A DNA stretch of 47,109 bases. It comes from a virus. Within the stretch, counting starts at the first letter, position 1; each line of letters starts with the position of its first letter. Below are positions 23,171 to 30,184 of this stretch, one piece after another. The stretch covers positions 1-47,109 of IMG/VR virus record IMGVR_UViG_3300005518_000020, one strand, 5' to 3'. The notes below the pieces were generated by a model. That model was not told the DNA's origin. It ran no database searches and saw only the letters and a list, made by a program, of their open reading frames with translations. Both the position numbers and the translations under genes were made by a program.

Positions 23171-23410
23171 ATGACCACTTCTAACAACTGGGGTAGCCAC
23201 GGACGTCTTGGTGCAGACTTTTCCAAGTTGTCCGTACAGGAGGAATTAGGTAGAGTAGACTACCTTATCAAGGAAGCCGCCGGCATCCTTGAGAAGTACC
23301 GTAAGGCAGAATCTGAGAGTCGTTTCAAGAATCTCTTGAACGTTGATGTACAGATTCTGGTTCAGGTACGAAAGCACCTCGTCTCGTATCGAGACAGCCT
23401 TGGCCTGTAG
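23171..23410 (+). CDS. Small helical protein (79 aa)
   Basis: This gene starts three bases after the previous stop. From residue 19 on it looks like two amphipathic helices (VQEELGRVDYLIKEAAGILE, then VDVQILVQVRKHLVSYRDS), a possible coiled coil or helical hairpin. No strong ribosome binding site is visible, so coupling to the PC4-like gene is likely. No family recognised. Confidence 0.6.
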   Translation: MTTSNNWGSHGRLGADFSKLSVQEELGRVDYLIKEAAGILEKYRKAESESRFKNLLNVDVQILVQVRKHLVSYRDSLGL

Positions 23411-23438
23411 GCTTTACAGGCCGCAAGAGGGCACCACA

Positions 23439-23636
23439 ATGTCCACCAAGAAGCAGCACATGGTTGCACGTCTCGAGAGCGGTCGTCTGGCCCATTCCCT
23501 GCGGAAGCTTCTGAAGAAGGAGGTCTCACCCGTACCCCCCTTGACACCGAAGGAGCACAAGAAGCTTCTCCGGATGCTGAGGGTGGTTGACCGCAAGTTC
23601 CAACCCAAGGCTCCGACGGCCCAGACCACCAAGTAG
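23439..23636 (+). CDS. Small basic protein (65 aa)
   Basis: I choose ATG 23439 (MSTKKQHMVARLESGRLAHS...) with AGAGGG upstream; a longer frame starts at 23343 inside the previous gene. The product is strongly basic and helical with a Pro/Lys/Thr tail. It is the last gene before a hairpin terminator. Nucleic acid binding is plausible from charge; function unknown. Confidence 0.6.
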   Translation: MSTKKQHMVARLESGRLAHSLRKLLKKEVSPVPPLTPKEHKKLLRMLRVVDRKFQPKAPTAQTTK

Positions 23637-23649
23637 CGCCAACCAACCG

Positions 23650-23687
23650 GGGCGGGCGGGGACCCAAGTGAACCCCGCTCGCCCTTT
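23650..23687 (+). terminator. Strong hairpin terminator
   Basis: GGGCGGGCGGGG (23650-23661) pairs with CCCCGCTCGCCC (23673-23684) over 12 positions with one G-T wobble, loop 11 bases, then TTT. It closes the operon that begins at the promoter at 22445. The short T run suggests partial read-through into the next genes, which have no visible promoter. Confidence 0.7.
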
Positions 23688-23702
23688 GGAGGGCCTTTAA
23701 AC

Positions 23703-24182
23703 GTGCCACAACCAACAAAGCTTTGGTGCCCCACCAACCCAAAGCACCGAGTTGCGACGGCACCCAACCAGCTTCACTACTGTATGGAGTGTACTGTGAA
23801 GCACCCCCGTATGCTTCCGAAGTCACGCTTCCGACAGGTGATTAAGGAGATGAAGTCTATGCCACTACCCGAACCAAACAGACCGAAGATCCGTATCAGC
23901 CGCATCCTTTCCGAGACCTTAAAGGCCAAGTACGAGGCCAACAAACCCCTCGTACACGCGGCCTTGAAGCAGCTACGGGATATGAACTATCCCAAGGCCA
24001 CGGTCATGAATGGCGACGGACGTGTGCGGATACTGTTCCTTATCCGCCTCAAGTCCCAGATGCCGGACTTTAAGATGTATCTATGTATCTACAACAAGTT
24101 CGGCAAAACCATAGCCGGTGTGGACTTCACGGCTATCCAGAACAAAACCCCGAAGTGCTTCCAAATGGGAGAACTCCTGTGA
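23703..24182 (+). CDS. Zinc-binding early protein (159 aa)
   Basis: GTG at 23703 follows GGAGGG by about a dozen bases. The N-terminus has CPTNPKHR and HYCMEC, a four-ligand zinc ribbon (residues about 9-30). The rest is a mixed alpha/beta domain with a basic centre (RPKIRISRILSETLKAKYEA) and a strand-rich end (VRILFLIRLKSQ, FKMYLCIYNKFGKT). Its last bases overlap the next start (GTGA). Function unknown. Confidence 0.6.
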   Translation: MPQPTKLWCPTNPKHRVATAPNQLHYCMECTVKHPRMLPKSRFRQVIKEMKSMPLPEPNRPKIRISRILSETLKAKYEANKPLVHAALKQLRDMNYPKATVMNGDGRVRILFLIRLKSQMPDFKMYLCIYNKFGKTIAGVDFTAIQNKTPKCFQMGELL

Positions 24183-24421
24183 GCCAGAACGACCGATACA
24201 TCGTTGCAGTGACCCGTCGTCGCCTTTCCTGGTTGCCGCACCTTCTGACCTACGGTGAGGCCGGGCCATTCACCTACCAGAAGGCCCTTACCACCGCCTT
24301 GGCGGCCAGGGACTACAAACCCGAGACCTTCGTGAAGGCCGTTGTCTACACGGCTATCAAGCAGGTGAATGGTACCGGATCCATTCCCGGTAGTATCAAG
24401 CTGACTCTTGTACGGGAGTAG
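24179..24421 (+). CDS. Small early protein (80 aa)
   Basis: GTG at 24179 overlaps the previous stop (GTGA) with GGAG seven bases upstream. A longer frame opens at 24083 within that gene. The product (MSQNDRYIVAVTRRRLSWLP...) is basic, with a helix at about residues 33-62 and a strand at the end (GSIKLTLVRE). Coupled to both neighbours. Function unknown. Confidence 0.6.
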   Translation: MSQNDRYIVAVTRRRLSWLPHLLTYGEAGPFTYQKALTTALAARDYKPETFVKAVVYTAIKQVNGTGSIPGSIKLTLVRE

Positions 24422-24423
24422 AC

Positions 24424-24690
24424 ATGAAGGTCCAGATCATCCGCGACAAGAACGAGTACGTTCACAACCTTTACCTGAAGCACCGAAACAAGGTGCGTGC
24501 AGCAATCCAAGCCTGGTTGGAGTACAAGAAACCCGGCCATTTCATATTTAAGTACGGAGGGAAGAGTTACACGGGGTTGGTTACTATGTACAGTTCCCAA
24601 CCGCACAAGAATGACAGGTGGCTTACCATCTGGTCCTATAAAGGCTACTACGTTTCCGGCGTAAACATACGCCTTGAGGGTTACAGGTGA
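24424..24690 (+). CDS. Small early protein (88 aa)
   Basis: ATG two bases after the previous stop, with GGGAG close upstream. The product has a helical N-terminal half (VHNLYLKHRNKVRAAIQAWL) and an aromatic, strand-rich second half (FIFKYGGKSYTGLVTMYSSQ). Its tail overlaps the GTG of the next gene. The helix-then-strand pattern also occurs in other small proteins of this operon, so they may form one expanded family. Function unknown. Confidence 0.6.
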   Translation: MKVQIIRDKNEYVHNLYLKHRNKVRAAIQAWLEYKKPGHFIFKYGGKSYTGLVTMYSSQPHKNDRWLTIWSYKGYYVSGVNIRLEGYR

Positions 24691-25055
24691 TCAAGATTGC
24701 AGGAGGCTCCGGACCAGATCCACTTCTTCTTGCCGCGACGGTATGGAGTCCGCCGGTAAATGTGAAGTGCGTTTTCAAGGAGAAGTGCAAGGGTGTCACC
24801 ATAACCAAACGTGACACCGGCATTCAATTCCTTTCAACCAAAAACGGGGAGGAAAAGCAAATCCATTGGGGTTGCCTTGCATGCGGTCGGAAGCAGCTTC
24901 TACGGCATCTGAACAACCTTTCAAGATGCCAAGGTTGGATTGTTGACGCCTTGAACAAGGCAAGCCAAACCGAGTACGCCATTACCAAGCAACGGAAGAA
25001 CTGGGAACGCGACAAGAAATTCGTGAAAGTCGCGGACAGGGATGAGAGCGAATGA
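24687..25055 (+). CDS. Zinc-binding early protein (122 aa)
   Basis: GTG at 24687 overlaps the previous TGA (GTGA), with GAGG seven bases upstream. Cys pairs lie at VKCVFKEKC and WGCLACGRK (residues about 28-34 and 63-66), a treble-clef or ribbon-like site. The second half is helical and basic, ending in an acidic ADRDESE. Last gene before the promoter at 25083. Function unknown. Confidence 0.6.
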   Translation: MIKIAGGSGPDPLLLAATVWSPPVNVKCVFKEKCKGVTITKRDTGIQFLSTKNGEEKQIHWGCLACGRKQLLRHLNNLSRCQGWIVDALNKASQTEYAITKQRKNWERDKKFVKVADRDESE

Positions 25056-25082
25056 AACCGCCCTTTCCCAGTGAAAAAAGTC

Positions 25083-25112
25083 TTGACACCCACCCCCTTT
25101 CCGGGGCATAAT
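25083..25112 (+). promoter_or_regulatory. Early promoter, TTGACA-18-CATAAT
   Basis: TTGACA at 25083-25088 and CATAAT at 25107-25112, spacer 18, with AAGTC before and CACCCAC after the -35. It differs from the 22445 copy mainly in the first base of the -10. The transcript should start about 16 bases before ATG 25135. Confidence 0.8.
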
Positions 25113-25134
25113 TAAGGGCGTCGGGAGGTTTCCA

Positions 25135-26040
25135 ATGGCCGGAAGGATCGACGAAGCAACGTACGACCTGGAGTGGAAGGCCAGGGATCGTGTACAGCCT
25201 ATCATGAAGATAGGGCAACTGACCCTTCCAACACTGCAGCGTCTCTACATGAAGTACTTCAAGGACAAGGCCGTGAAACGCTGTGACGACACGGCACTCC
25301 TTGTAAGGAAGTTGCAGTACTTCTTCCAGTATCACTGGGCCAGGCTACACAAGCGGGAGCTGTCCCAGAAACTGTTGGAGAAGTGCCGTGAAGTAATCCG
25401 TCTCCCGCTTTTTCCGGGGCATGCCGCCCCATCACAGGAGGTTACCGTGGGAAAGAAAGCGAAGGCCGAGAAGCCGGTTGAAGTGGAAGAGGAAGAGGAC
25501 GTCCTCGAAGAGGAAGAGGAAGAGGATTCCGACGAGGACGACTCCGACGACGACGAGGACATCCCGGACGTGGACGAGGATGTCGATGAGGAGGACGAAC
25601 CCAAGGCACCCAAAGCCAAGGCCCCGTCCAACAAAGGCGTCGCTCGGAACTTCAAGCTGAAGGGTCAGAAGTTCAGCTGCAAGTTCATCTACGAGGCCAT
25701 GGTGCAGATCTTCGCGGTCAACAAGAAGCTGAAGGCGACCAACGAAGAGATCCACGCGGCCATCACCGGTGCCTGGCCCGAGGCCAAGTTCGAGCCTTAC
25801 AGGGTCAACGCCGACCGCAAGAAGTACAACGCGGGAGCGTTCAACGGTCAGAAGGGGAAGCCGGAGTTCTCCTCCAAGGAGTACGATGCCGAGGGGAACG
25901 TGGTGAAGCGTCAGATCCCTGACCAGCTGAAGGCGTACGTGAAGCCGGGTCAGCCCGTGAAGCAGACCATCGCCGAGAATAAGGCGAAGGGTCTCATCAA
26001 GAAGACCAAGAAGGCCAAGAAGGAATCCGCAGCCGCCTAG
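25135..26040 (+). CDS. Three-part protein: helical N-domain, acidic linker, basic DNA-binding-type C-domain (301 aa)
   Basis: Residues 1-100 are helical and basic (RLYMKYFKDKAVKRCDDTAL). Residues about 115-160 are nearly all Glu/Asp (VEVEEEEDVLEEEEEEDSDE and onward). Residues about 175-260 form a domain that aligns by eye with the protein at 20714, with FIYEAMVQIF, EEIHAAITGAWPEAKFEPYR and KKYNAGAFNGQ. The end is Lys/Ala-rich (KKTKKAKKESAAA), like histone tails. GGGAGG precedes the ATG. The second half is GC-rich and regular in codon use, suggesting strong expression. Likely a DNA-organising or transcription-related protein; function is inferred only from composition. Confidence 0.65.
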   Translation: MAGRIDEATYDLEWKARDRVQPIMKIGQLTLPTLQRLYMKYFKDKAVKRCDDTALLVRKLQYFFQYHWARLHKRELSQKLLEKCREVIRLPLFPGHAAPSQEVTVGKKAKAEKPVEVEEEEDVLEEEEEEDSDEDDSDDDEDIPDVDEDVDEEDEPKAPKAKAPSNKGVARNFKLKGQKFSCKFIYEAMVQIFAVNKKLKATNEEIHAAITGAWPEAKFEPYRVNADRKKYNAGAFNGQKGKPEFSSKEYDAEGNVVKRQIPDQLKAYVKPGQPVKQTIAENKAKGLIKKTKKAKKESAAA

Positions 26041-26070
26041 GAGCCCCCGCTCCCAGCGGTTTGTGGGTAG

Positions 26071-26105
26071 GGGGCCAGTCCGTGTGCCGGGCTGGTCCCT
26101 TTTTT
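26071..26105 (+). terminator. Intrinsic terminator
   Basis: GGGGCCAGTCCG (26071-26082) pairs with CGGGCTGGTCCC (26088-26099) through 12 positions including two G-T wobbles, loop TGTGC, followed by six T. It lies 31 bases after the stop at 26040 and is the clearest intrinsic terminator in the window. Confidence 0.9.
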
Positions 26106-26127
26106 CTTCCTTTGGAGGGCGACCAAA

Positions 26128-27492
26128 GTGGCTTACGAATTCCAGTCCCGCATTCTTAACCAAATCAACACACGGAATCACGTGTCCCTTATCCTTCCAA
26201 TGGGCGCAGGGAAGACCCGCATTGCGTGCCTTTGGGCAGATGGTAAACCAGCAGGACCACGATGGGTTGTTTGTCCACCAGTCGCTATGCCGGTTTGGCA
26301 GGAGGAAATTTGGAAGTGGTTGAATTTACGAGCGTGGCTGGTCGAGGGTTCTAGAGCCAACAAAATATCGTACCTTCGTTCCGGATGGAACGGTTGGTTG
26401 ATAATCTCATATCAAACCTTCCGTTCACTTCAGAACTATATGTTCAACACGGACCCCCCGTTGGTTGCCGTTCTTGACGAGTCCCAAACAATCAAGAACC
26501 CCAAGGCCCAGGTGACCAAGGCGACCCACGCTTGGCTGAAAAACGTTGCGTTCAAGGCCATCTTAACGGGAACGCCGACGAGCCAGTCAGAGCTTGACCT
26601 TTGGTCCCAGTGGTACTTCCTGGACAAAGGCGCAACCTTCGGTACTTCCTTCTACGGGTTCCGGCAATACTACTTCGCCCCGGATAACATGGGATGGAAT
26701 TGGACCTTAAAGGCAGGAATGGCCCGTATTATTAATGCCAAGATGCTTTCCACAGGACCCATAATGCAGGAGGAAGAGATAGACCTGCCACCGCAAACAT
26801 ATTCCAGGGTATACGTGGAGCCTTCAAAGGCGCAAAGGAAACACTATGACGCAATTCTCAAGGAGTTTAGGACCGCTTCTTCAAGGACAGGTGAGACCAT
26901 CGTCGATACTCAGTGGGCTTTCGTACAACTGCTCCATCTGCGGCGCATATGTTGTGGATTCCTCAAGGCCGACGATGGAACTATGTACAAACTGTCGACG
27001 GAGAAGTACACCACGCTTCTTGGGCTACTTGACGAGTTTCTACCGAAGTATAAAGTCGTTATTTGGACGACGTGGATAGCCGAAAGGAAAGCCGTATCCG
27101 ATGCCTTAAAGGCGAAGGGGATTAACCATGTGGTATACCGGGGAGGCATGGCAACAAGAGACCGTAGAGAAGTTGTTCGACGATTTCAACAGGATCCTAC
27201 CATACGAGTCTTTCTCGGTTCAGTTTCAGCGGGTGGTAAAGCAATTACACTATCTGCGGCGTCAAGGGTTATTTACACCTCGAACACGTATAGTGTTGAC
27301 ACCCGTCTTCAATCAGAAAAGAGAACTCACCGAATTGGTTCTGAAATTCACAAAAGAATCCACTACACCGACATTCTCACTAAAGGAACCGTAGAGGAGG
27401 ATATCCTTTCCGCACTACAGACCAGGAAGTTAACCAACGAGATGCTTCTTAAGAGGCATCTCCTTTCCAAACTACTTGAGGGTGCCAGATGA
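26128..27492 (+). CDS. SNF2/SF2-type helicase (454 aa)
   Basis: The protein has the two RecA-like lobes of a superfamily 2 helicase. Walker A is PMGAGKT (residues 24-30), motif II is DESQ (117-120) within VAVLDESQTIKNP, and motif III is LTGTPTSQSE (about 147-156). In the second lobe are VIWTTWIAERKAV, FLGSVSAGGKAITLSAASRV (motif V) and RLQSEKRTHRIG (motif VI). The order and the DESQ/IKNP signature are those of compact SNF2-like phage helicases. GTG at 26128 has GGAGGG upstream. It probably remodels or unwinds DNA at replication or recombination intermediates. Its stop overlaps the lipoprotein gene. Confidence 0.85.
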   Translation: MAYEFQSRILNQINTRNHVSLILPMGAGKTRIACLWADGKPAGPRWVVCPPVAMPVWQEEIWKWLNLRAWLVEGSRANKISYLRSGWNGWLIISYQTFRSLQNYMFNTDPPLVAVLDESQTIKNPKAQVTKATHAWLKNVAFKAILTGTPTSQSELDLWSQWYFLDKGATFGTSFYGFRQYYFAPDNMGWNWTLKAGMARIINAKMLSTGPIMQEEEIDLPPQTYSRVYVEPSKAQRKHYDAILKEFRTASSRTGETIVDTQWAFVQLLHLRRICCGFLKADDGTMYKLSTEKYTTLLGLLDEFLPKYKVVIWTTWIAERKAVSDALKAKGINHVVYRGGMATRDRREVVRRFQQDPTIRVFLGSVSAGGKAITLSAASRVIYTSNTYSVDTRLQSEKRTHRIGSEIHKRIHYTDILTKGTVEEDILSALQTRKLTNEMLLKRHLLSKLLEGAR

Positions 27493-27755
27493 AACCCTTT
27501 GTGATTGCCTTGGTGTTGATCCTGTCAGGGTGTACACAGGATCGTAACAGTACCGATCCTTTCCAGGCACCACAGAAACTTGTGGATACTTCCATTGAAT
27601 GCAGGCCATGCGACAAACGTGGACCCGACATTCAAGTAGGTATTCCAATAAGCAGTCACGACGAAAGAAAGATGCGGCTTTGCTGGACGCCACACCTTGA
27701 CCGGTGTTGGTATGAATGCCAGGAAACCGGTAGTGTTGGAAGACGGTGCCGCTAA
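27489..27755 (+). CDS. Small lipoprotein (88 aa)
   Basis: MKPFVIALVLILSGCTQDRN is a textbook lipoprotein signal with lipobox LSGC, so the mature protein would begin at Cys15. Five more Cys follow (CRPC, LCW, RCWYEC, RRC region). The ATG overlaps the stop of the helicase gene (ATGA). An exported lipoprotein in the middle of a replication region is unusual: superinfection exclusion or an outer-membrane spanin are the known phage roles for such proteins. No inner spanin lies next to it, so I favour an envelope-modifying role, without proof. Confidence 0.65.
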   Translation: MKPFVIALVLILSGCTQDRNSTDPFQAPQKLVDTSIECRPCDKRGPDIQVGIPISSHDERKMRLCWTPHLDRCWYECQETGSVGRRCR

Positions 27756-28120
27756 TGCCCACCGAGCCGAGCGCGACACACGGCCACGATTGCACCATCG
27801 CCAACCCGTGCGTAGAGTGCCGCAAGTTCATGAAGAAGCCGCCGACTCCGACGCTGCGAGAGGCGGACGCCAAGGAGCGGTTCGAGTTCTGGATGGGACA
27901 GCTGACAAGCCGCGTCGAGCCGGGTTCGATGTTTCAACTGGCTCAGAAGGTCGAGACTCTGGCCCGCGCCTGGGTCGCAGCCGCCCGGGCTGAGGCGATT
28001 GAGGGCATGCACGCGAAATGGTGCGATTGCCGTGAATACCGGAAGCGAGTCTATGGGCCGTTCCCGGACGCACGCTGTCTTGCCGCTCGCGCCCTCGCCC
28101 GGAAAGGAGTCGAGCCGTGA
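27755..28120 (+). CDS. Cys-containing protein of the GC-rich island (121 aa)
   Basis: The start at 27755 overlaps the lipoprotein stop as TAATG. The N-terminus has DCTIANPCVECRKF and the C-terminal part has WCDCREY, so a zinc site is possible. The middle is helical (AQKVETLARAWVAAARAEAI). Base composition from here to about 28.9 kb is distinctly higher in G and C than the flanks, with Ala- and Arg-rich proteins, which points to recent transfer. Function unknown. Confidence 0.6.
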   Translation: MPTEPSATHGHDCTIANPCVECRKFMKKPPTPTLREADAKERFEFWMGQLTSRVEPGSMFQLAQKVETLARAWVAAARAEAIEGMHAKWCDCREYRKRVYGPFPDARCLAARALARKGVEP

Positions 28121-28914
28121 GTGAGCCGACGATCAGGTTGCCGCTGACTGTGGAAGAAGTCAACGGTAGCGACTATGACATGGTGCTGGACGCTGCCGGA
28201 GAGTGGCTTGCCGATGTGCGTAACGGCACCGGCCCAACCGCCCTCGTCTCCCTCGTCAACTCCCAGGCAGAGCGCATAGAGGCGGGCTACGCTGTGGAGA
28301 GGGCGCTGCGTGGCATTCTCGAAATAGGCAAGCGCGACCTGAGCAACCCGAAGTATGACGGTTACTTTGCTGAGGCCCGCGCCGCGCTCGAGAAGTTCTC
28401 GGCGGGGACGAAGCCCGACCGCTGCCCGACGTGCGGAACCAGCGACCCGTACCTGATACCGCGAGCACCGAAGATGCCGTGCCCGGACACCTTCCATCCG
28501 CGTAACGCCCCGACTCCCGCTCCGCAGCCAGATGTGGATGGTGCAGAACGGATATTTAATGAGGTTCAAATCCTGCGTGATACTCCAAGGCCCGCTCCGC
28601 AGGACGAGGCGGCGAGCATGAACGTCGAGGGGATGCGTCTCGCAGCACACCCGCTCTGGCGTGGCAGGAATCTTGGAGAGCTTCGCCCAGACTGCCAGCC
28701 GGGTTGTCCGATCTGCGCCCTCGCCGACGCGCTCGCGGCACTCCAATGCGAGTTCGAGTTCTCTGTGAAGCGGTTGGCAGAATATAGAGAGGAGAACGCC
28801 GCCCTCCTCAAGCGGGCCGAGGCGGCGGAACGGTGGGGCGAGACGCTATACGATGCGCTGCCGGTGAGAGCGAGCCGTGGCATGGCGGGGCCGCCATGGA
28901 GGCAGGGGAGATGA
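28117..28914 (+). CDS. Unknown protein of the GC-rich island with two Cys pairs (265 aa)
   Basis: GTG at 28117 overlaps the previous stop (GTGA) with AAAGGAG eight bases upstream. Residues about 105-110 (RCPTCGTS) and about 190-200 (CQPGCPICA) hold Cys pairs that could bind zinc. Between them lie Pro/Ala-rich linkers carrying a PAPQ repeat; at DNA level CCCGCTCCGCAG occurs twice, at about 28516 and 28590. The rest is helical (LADALAALQCEFEFSVKRLA, REENAALLKRAEAAERWG), the last part coiled-coil-like. No family recognised. The GC-rich composition matches the gene before it. Confidence 0.6.
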   Translation: MSEPTIRLPLTVEEVNGSDYDMVLDAAGEWLADVRNGTGPTALVSLVNSQAERIEAGYAVERALRGILEIGKRDLSNPKYDGYFAEARAALEKFSAGTKPDRCPTCGTSDPYLIPRAPKMPCPDTFHPRNAPTPAPQPDVDGAERIFNEVQILRDTPRPAPQDEAASMNVEGMRLAAHPLWRGRNLGELRPDCQPGCPICALADALAALQCEFEFSVKRLAEYREENAALLKRAEAAERWGETLYDALPVRASRGMAGPPWRQGR

Positions 28915-29132
28915 ACTGGTCATGGGATGCTTCAACGAGTCCGGACGTAGTGGCTTACGTTCTTCTAATTGCACTGTTACGGCAACCAGCACAACCGGAG
29001 TCTTGGGTTGAGATTGCAGAAACATCGGAACTATCTATAGCCGTGGACATACCAGACCCTGGTCTGGGTGAATGCTACCTCATAGATGTGGAAGCCATTG
29101 ACGCGGCGGGCAATATCAGTAGGGGTGAATAA
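28911..29132 (+). CDS. Stand-alone fibronectin type III-like domain (73 aa)
   Basis: I choose ATG 28911 (MNWSWDASTSPDVVAYVLLI...), with GGAGG about nine bases upstream; a longer frame starts at 28833. The sequence has the hallmarks of an Fn3 module: W.A..SPDV..Y near the start, and at the end YLIDVEAIDAAGNISRGE, the typical (Y/F).V.A.D.AGN.S strand G region. The whole protein is one domain with no signal. Single Fn3 domains are usually part of tail or surface proteins, so a free one in the early arm is odd. It overlaps the end of the previous gene by 4 bases. Confidence 0.7.
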   Translation: MNWSWDASTSPDVVAYVLLIALLRQPAQPESWVEIAETSELSIAVDIPDPGLGECYLIDVEAIDAAGNISRGE

Positions 29133-29148
29133 AGGTACCAGAAACGTC

Positions 29149-29178
29149 TTGCTTTCAAGGCCGTTTTTCGTTTATAAT
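29149..29178 (+). promoter_or_regulatory. Middle promoter, TTGCTT-18-TATAAT
   Basis: TTGCTT at 29149-29154 and TATAAT at 29173-29178, spacer 18, with AACGTC upstream. It shares its -35 with the late promoter at 19652-19681. It would serve the replication and recombination genes from 29207. Confidence 0.75.
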
Positions 29179-29206
29179 TGATGTTTCGCAAATGGGAGGG
29201 CACCCC

Positions 29207-30184
29207 ATGTTGAAAGTTTGGACGCAATCAGCGTATCAAACCAGCCAGGAATGCCTGGAAAAGTTCCGACTTGCCTACCTAGAGGGTGGGCATGGTCTCA
29301 AATCCCGTGCACCATCGCAGCCGATGTGGTTCGGTACGGTGGGGCATGAAGTTATAGCCGGATTATATTCACCGCATGTCAAGGAGTTAGAAACAGAATT
29401 CACCGACGCCACCATTGATAGGCGGTACAAGGAACTCCTTCAAGGGTCCATTGGTACCGACTACCAACAGGTAGAAGTCGACAAGGCAGCCCTTAAAGGG
29501 TTGATGCGAGGGTACCGAAATGTCTACAGAAAGGAACTCGAAGGTCGTTCCGTACTCGACTTTCGTTACCAGGAGAAAGAGCTTACTTGGAATCTCGCAC
29601 TACGAGGACGCACTTACGTACTTACTGGGAAGCTTGACGCGGTATCGGTACATAGAAAATCCGCACGACACTACATCGTTGAACGAAAGTTCCCTGGACA
29701 ACTTTCTAAGAACTTCGTGGATGACATGGAAATGTCCCCGCAGACCCCGTGGTACCTCATCGCCTACTGTGAAACCTATAACCCTAAAAGAGTTGGCATC
29801 CTATACGACTATATTCGACGACCGGGTATCCGTCAGCGAAAAGGCGAGTCAAAGGAGGGGTTTATTCAGCGTGTCTTCAAGGAGTCCACGACCCGTCCAG
29901 AGTTTTACTTCTACCGAGCCTTCGTTCGGAAGTCCCCGCAAGATATCCTCATGCTTAAGCAGGAGATCGTCAACCAGATTCATCTGATGGAATATGTGTC
30001 CGACAAAGGCCTTTGGTCGAAGAACCGAAAGGCCTGTCTGGCCCGTGGCAGATGCCAGTTCCTGGACATCTGCGCCCACGGTCAGATTCCACAGGTGATG
30101 GCCATGTTTGAGAAGAAACGAACTGAACATGAAGAACTTAACGACGTAGTGGAGGGTACCCGTGCTGCCGTTAAAGAAAAGTAA
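29207..30184 (+). CDS. Cas4/RecB-like Fe-S exonuclease (325 aa)
   Basis: I choose ATG 29207, with GGGAGG nearby and about 22 bases after the promoter start. The PD-(D/E)xK nuclease core is visible as LTGKLDAVSV (Asp144) and IVERK (Glu159, Lys161). Four Cys have the AddB/Cas4 arrangement: one near the N-terminus (Cys16 in SQECLEKFR) and three at the end with C-x5-C-x5-C spacing (277, 283, 289), which usually ligate a 4Fe-4S cluster. The family degrades DNA ends to make single strands. It overlaps the Sak4-like gene by 23 bases, making a recombination cassette with the SSB-like gene. Confidence 0.8.
   Translation: MLKVWTQSAYQTSQECLEKFRLAYLEGGHGLKSRAPSQPMWFGTVGHEVIAGLYSPHVKELETEFTDATIDRRYKELLQGSIGTDYQQVEVDKAALKGLMRGYRNVYRKELEGRSVLDFRYQEKELTWNLALRGRTYVLTGKLDAVSVHRKSARHYIVERKFPGQLSKNFVDDMEMSPQTPWYLIAYCETYNPKRVGILYDYIRRPGIRQRKGESKEGFIQRVFKESTTRPEFYFYRAFVRKSPQDILMLKQEIVNQIHLMEYVSDKGLWSKNRKACLARGRCQFLDICAHGQIPQVMAMFEKKRTEHEELNDVVEGTRAAVKEK

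Noticed and set aside
25432-26181. Minus-strand frame of 249 codons opposite the acidic-linker protein
   Set aside because: It is a Leu/Gly/Val-rich reflection of the acidic and Lys-rich codons on the other strand and would cross the terminator at 26071-26105.
28500-28600. GGTTCAAATCC resembling a tRNA T-loop near 28563
   Set aside because: Only about three T-stem pairs form, no acceptor or anticodon stem can be built, and it lies inside an open coding frame.
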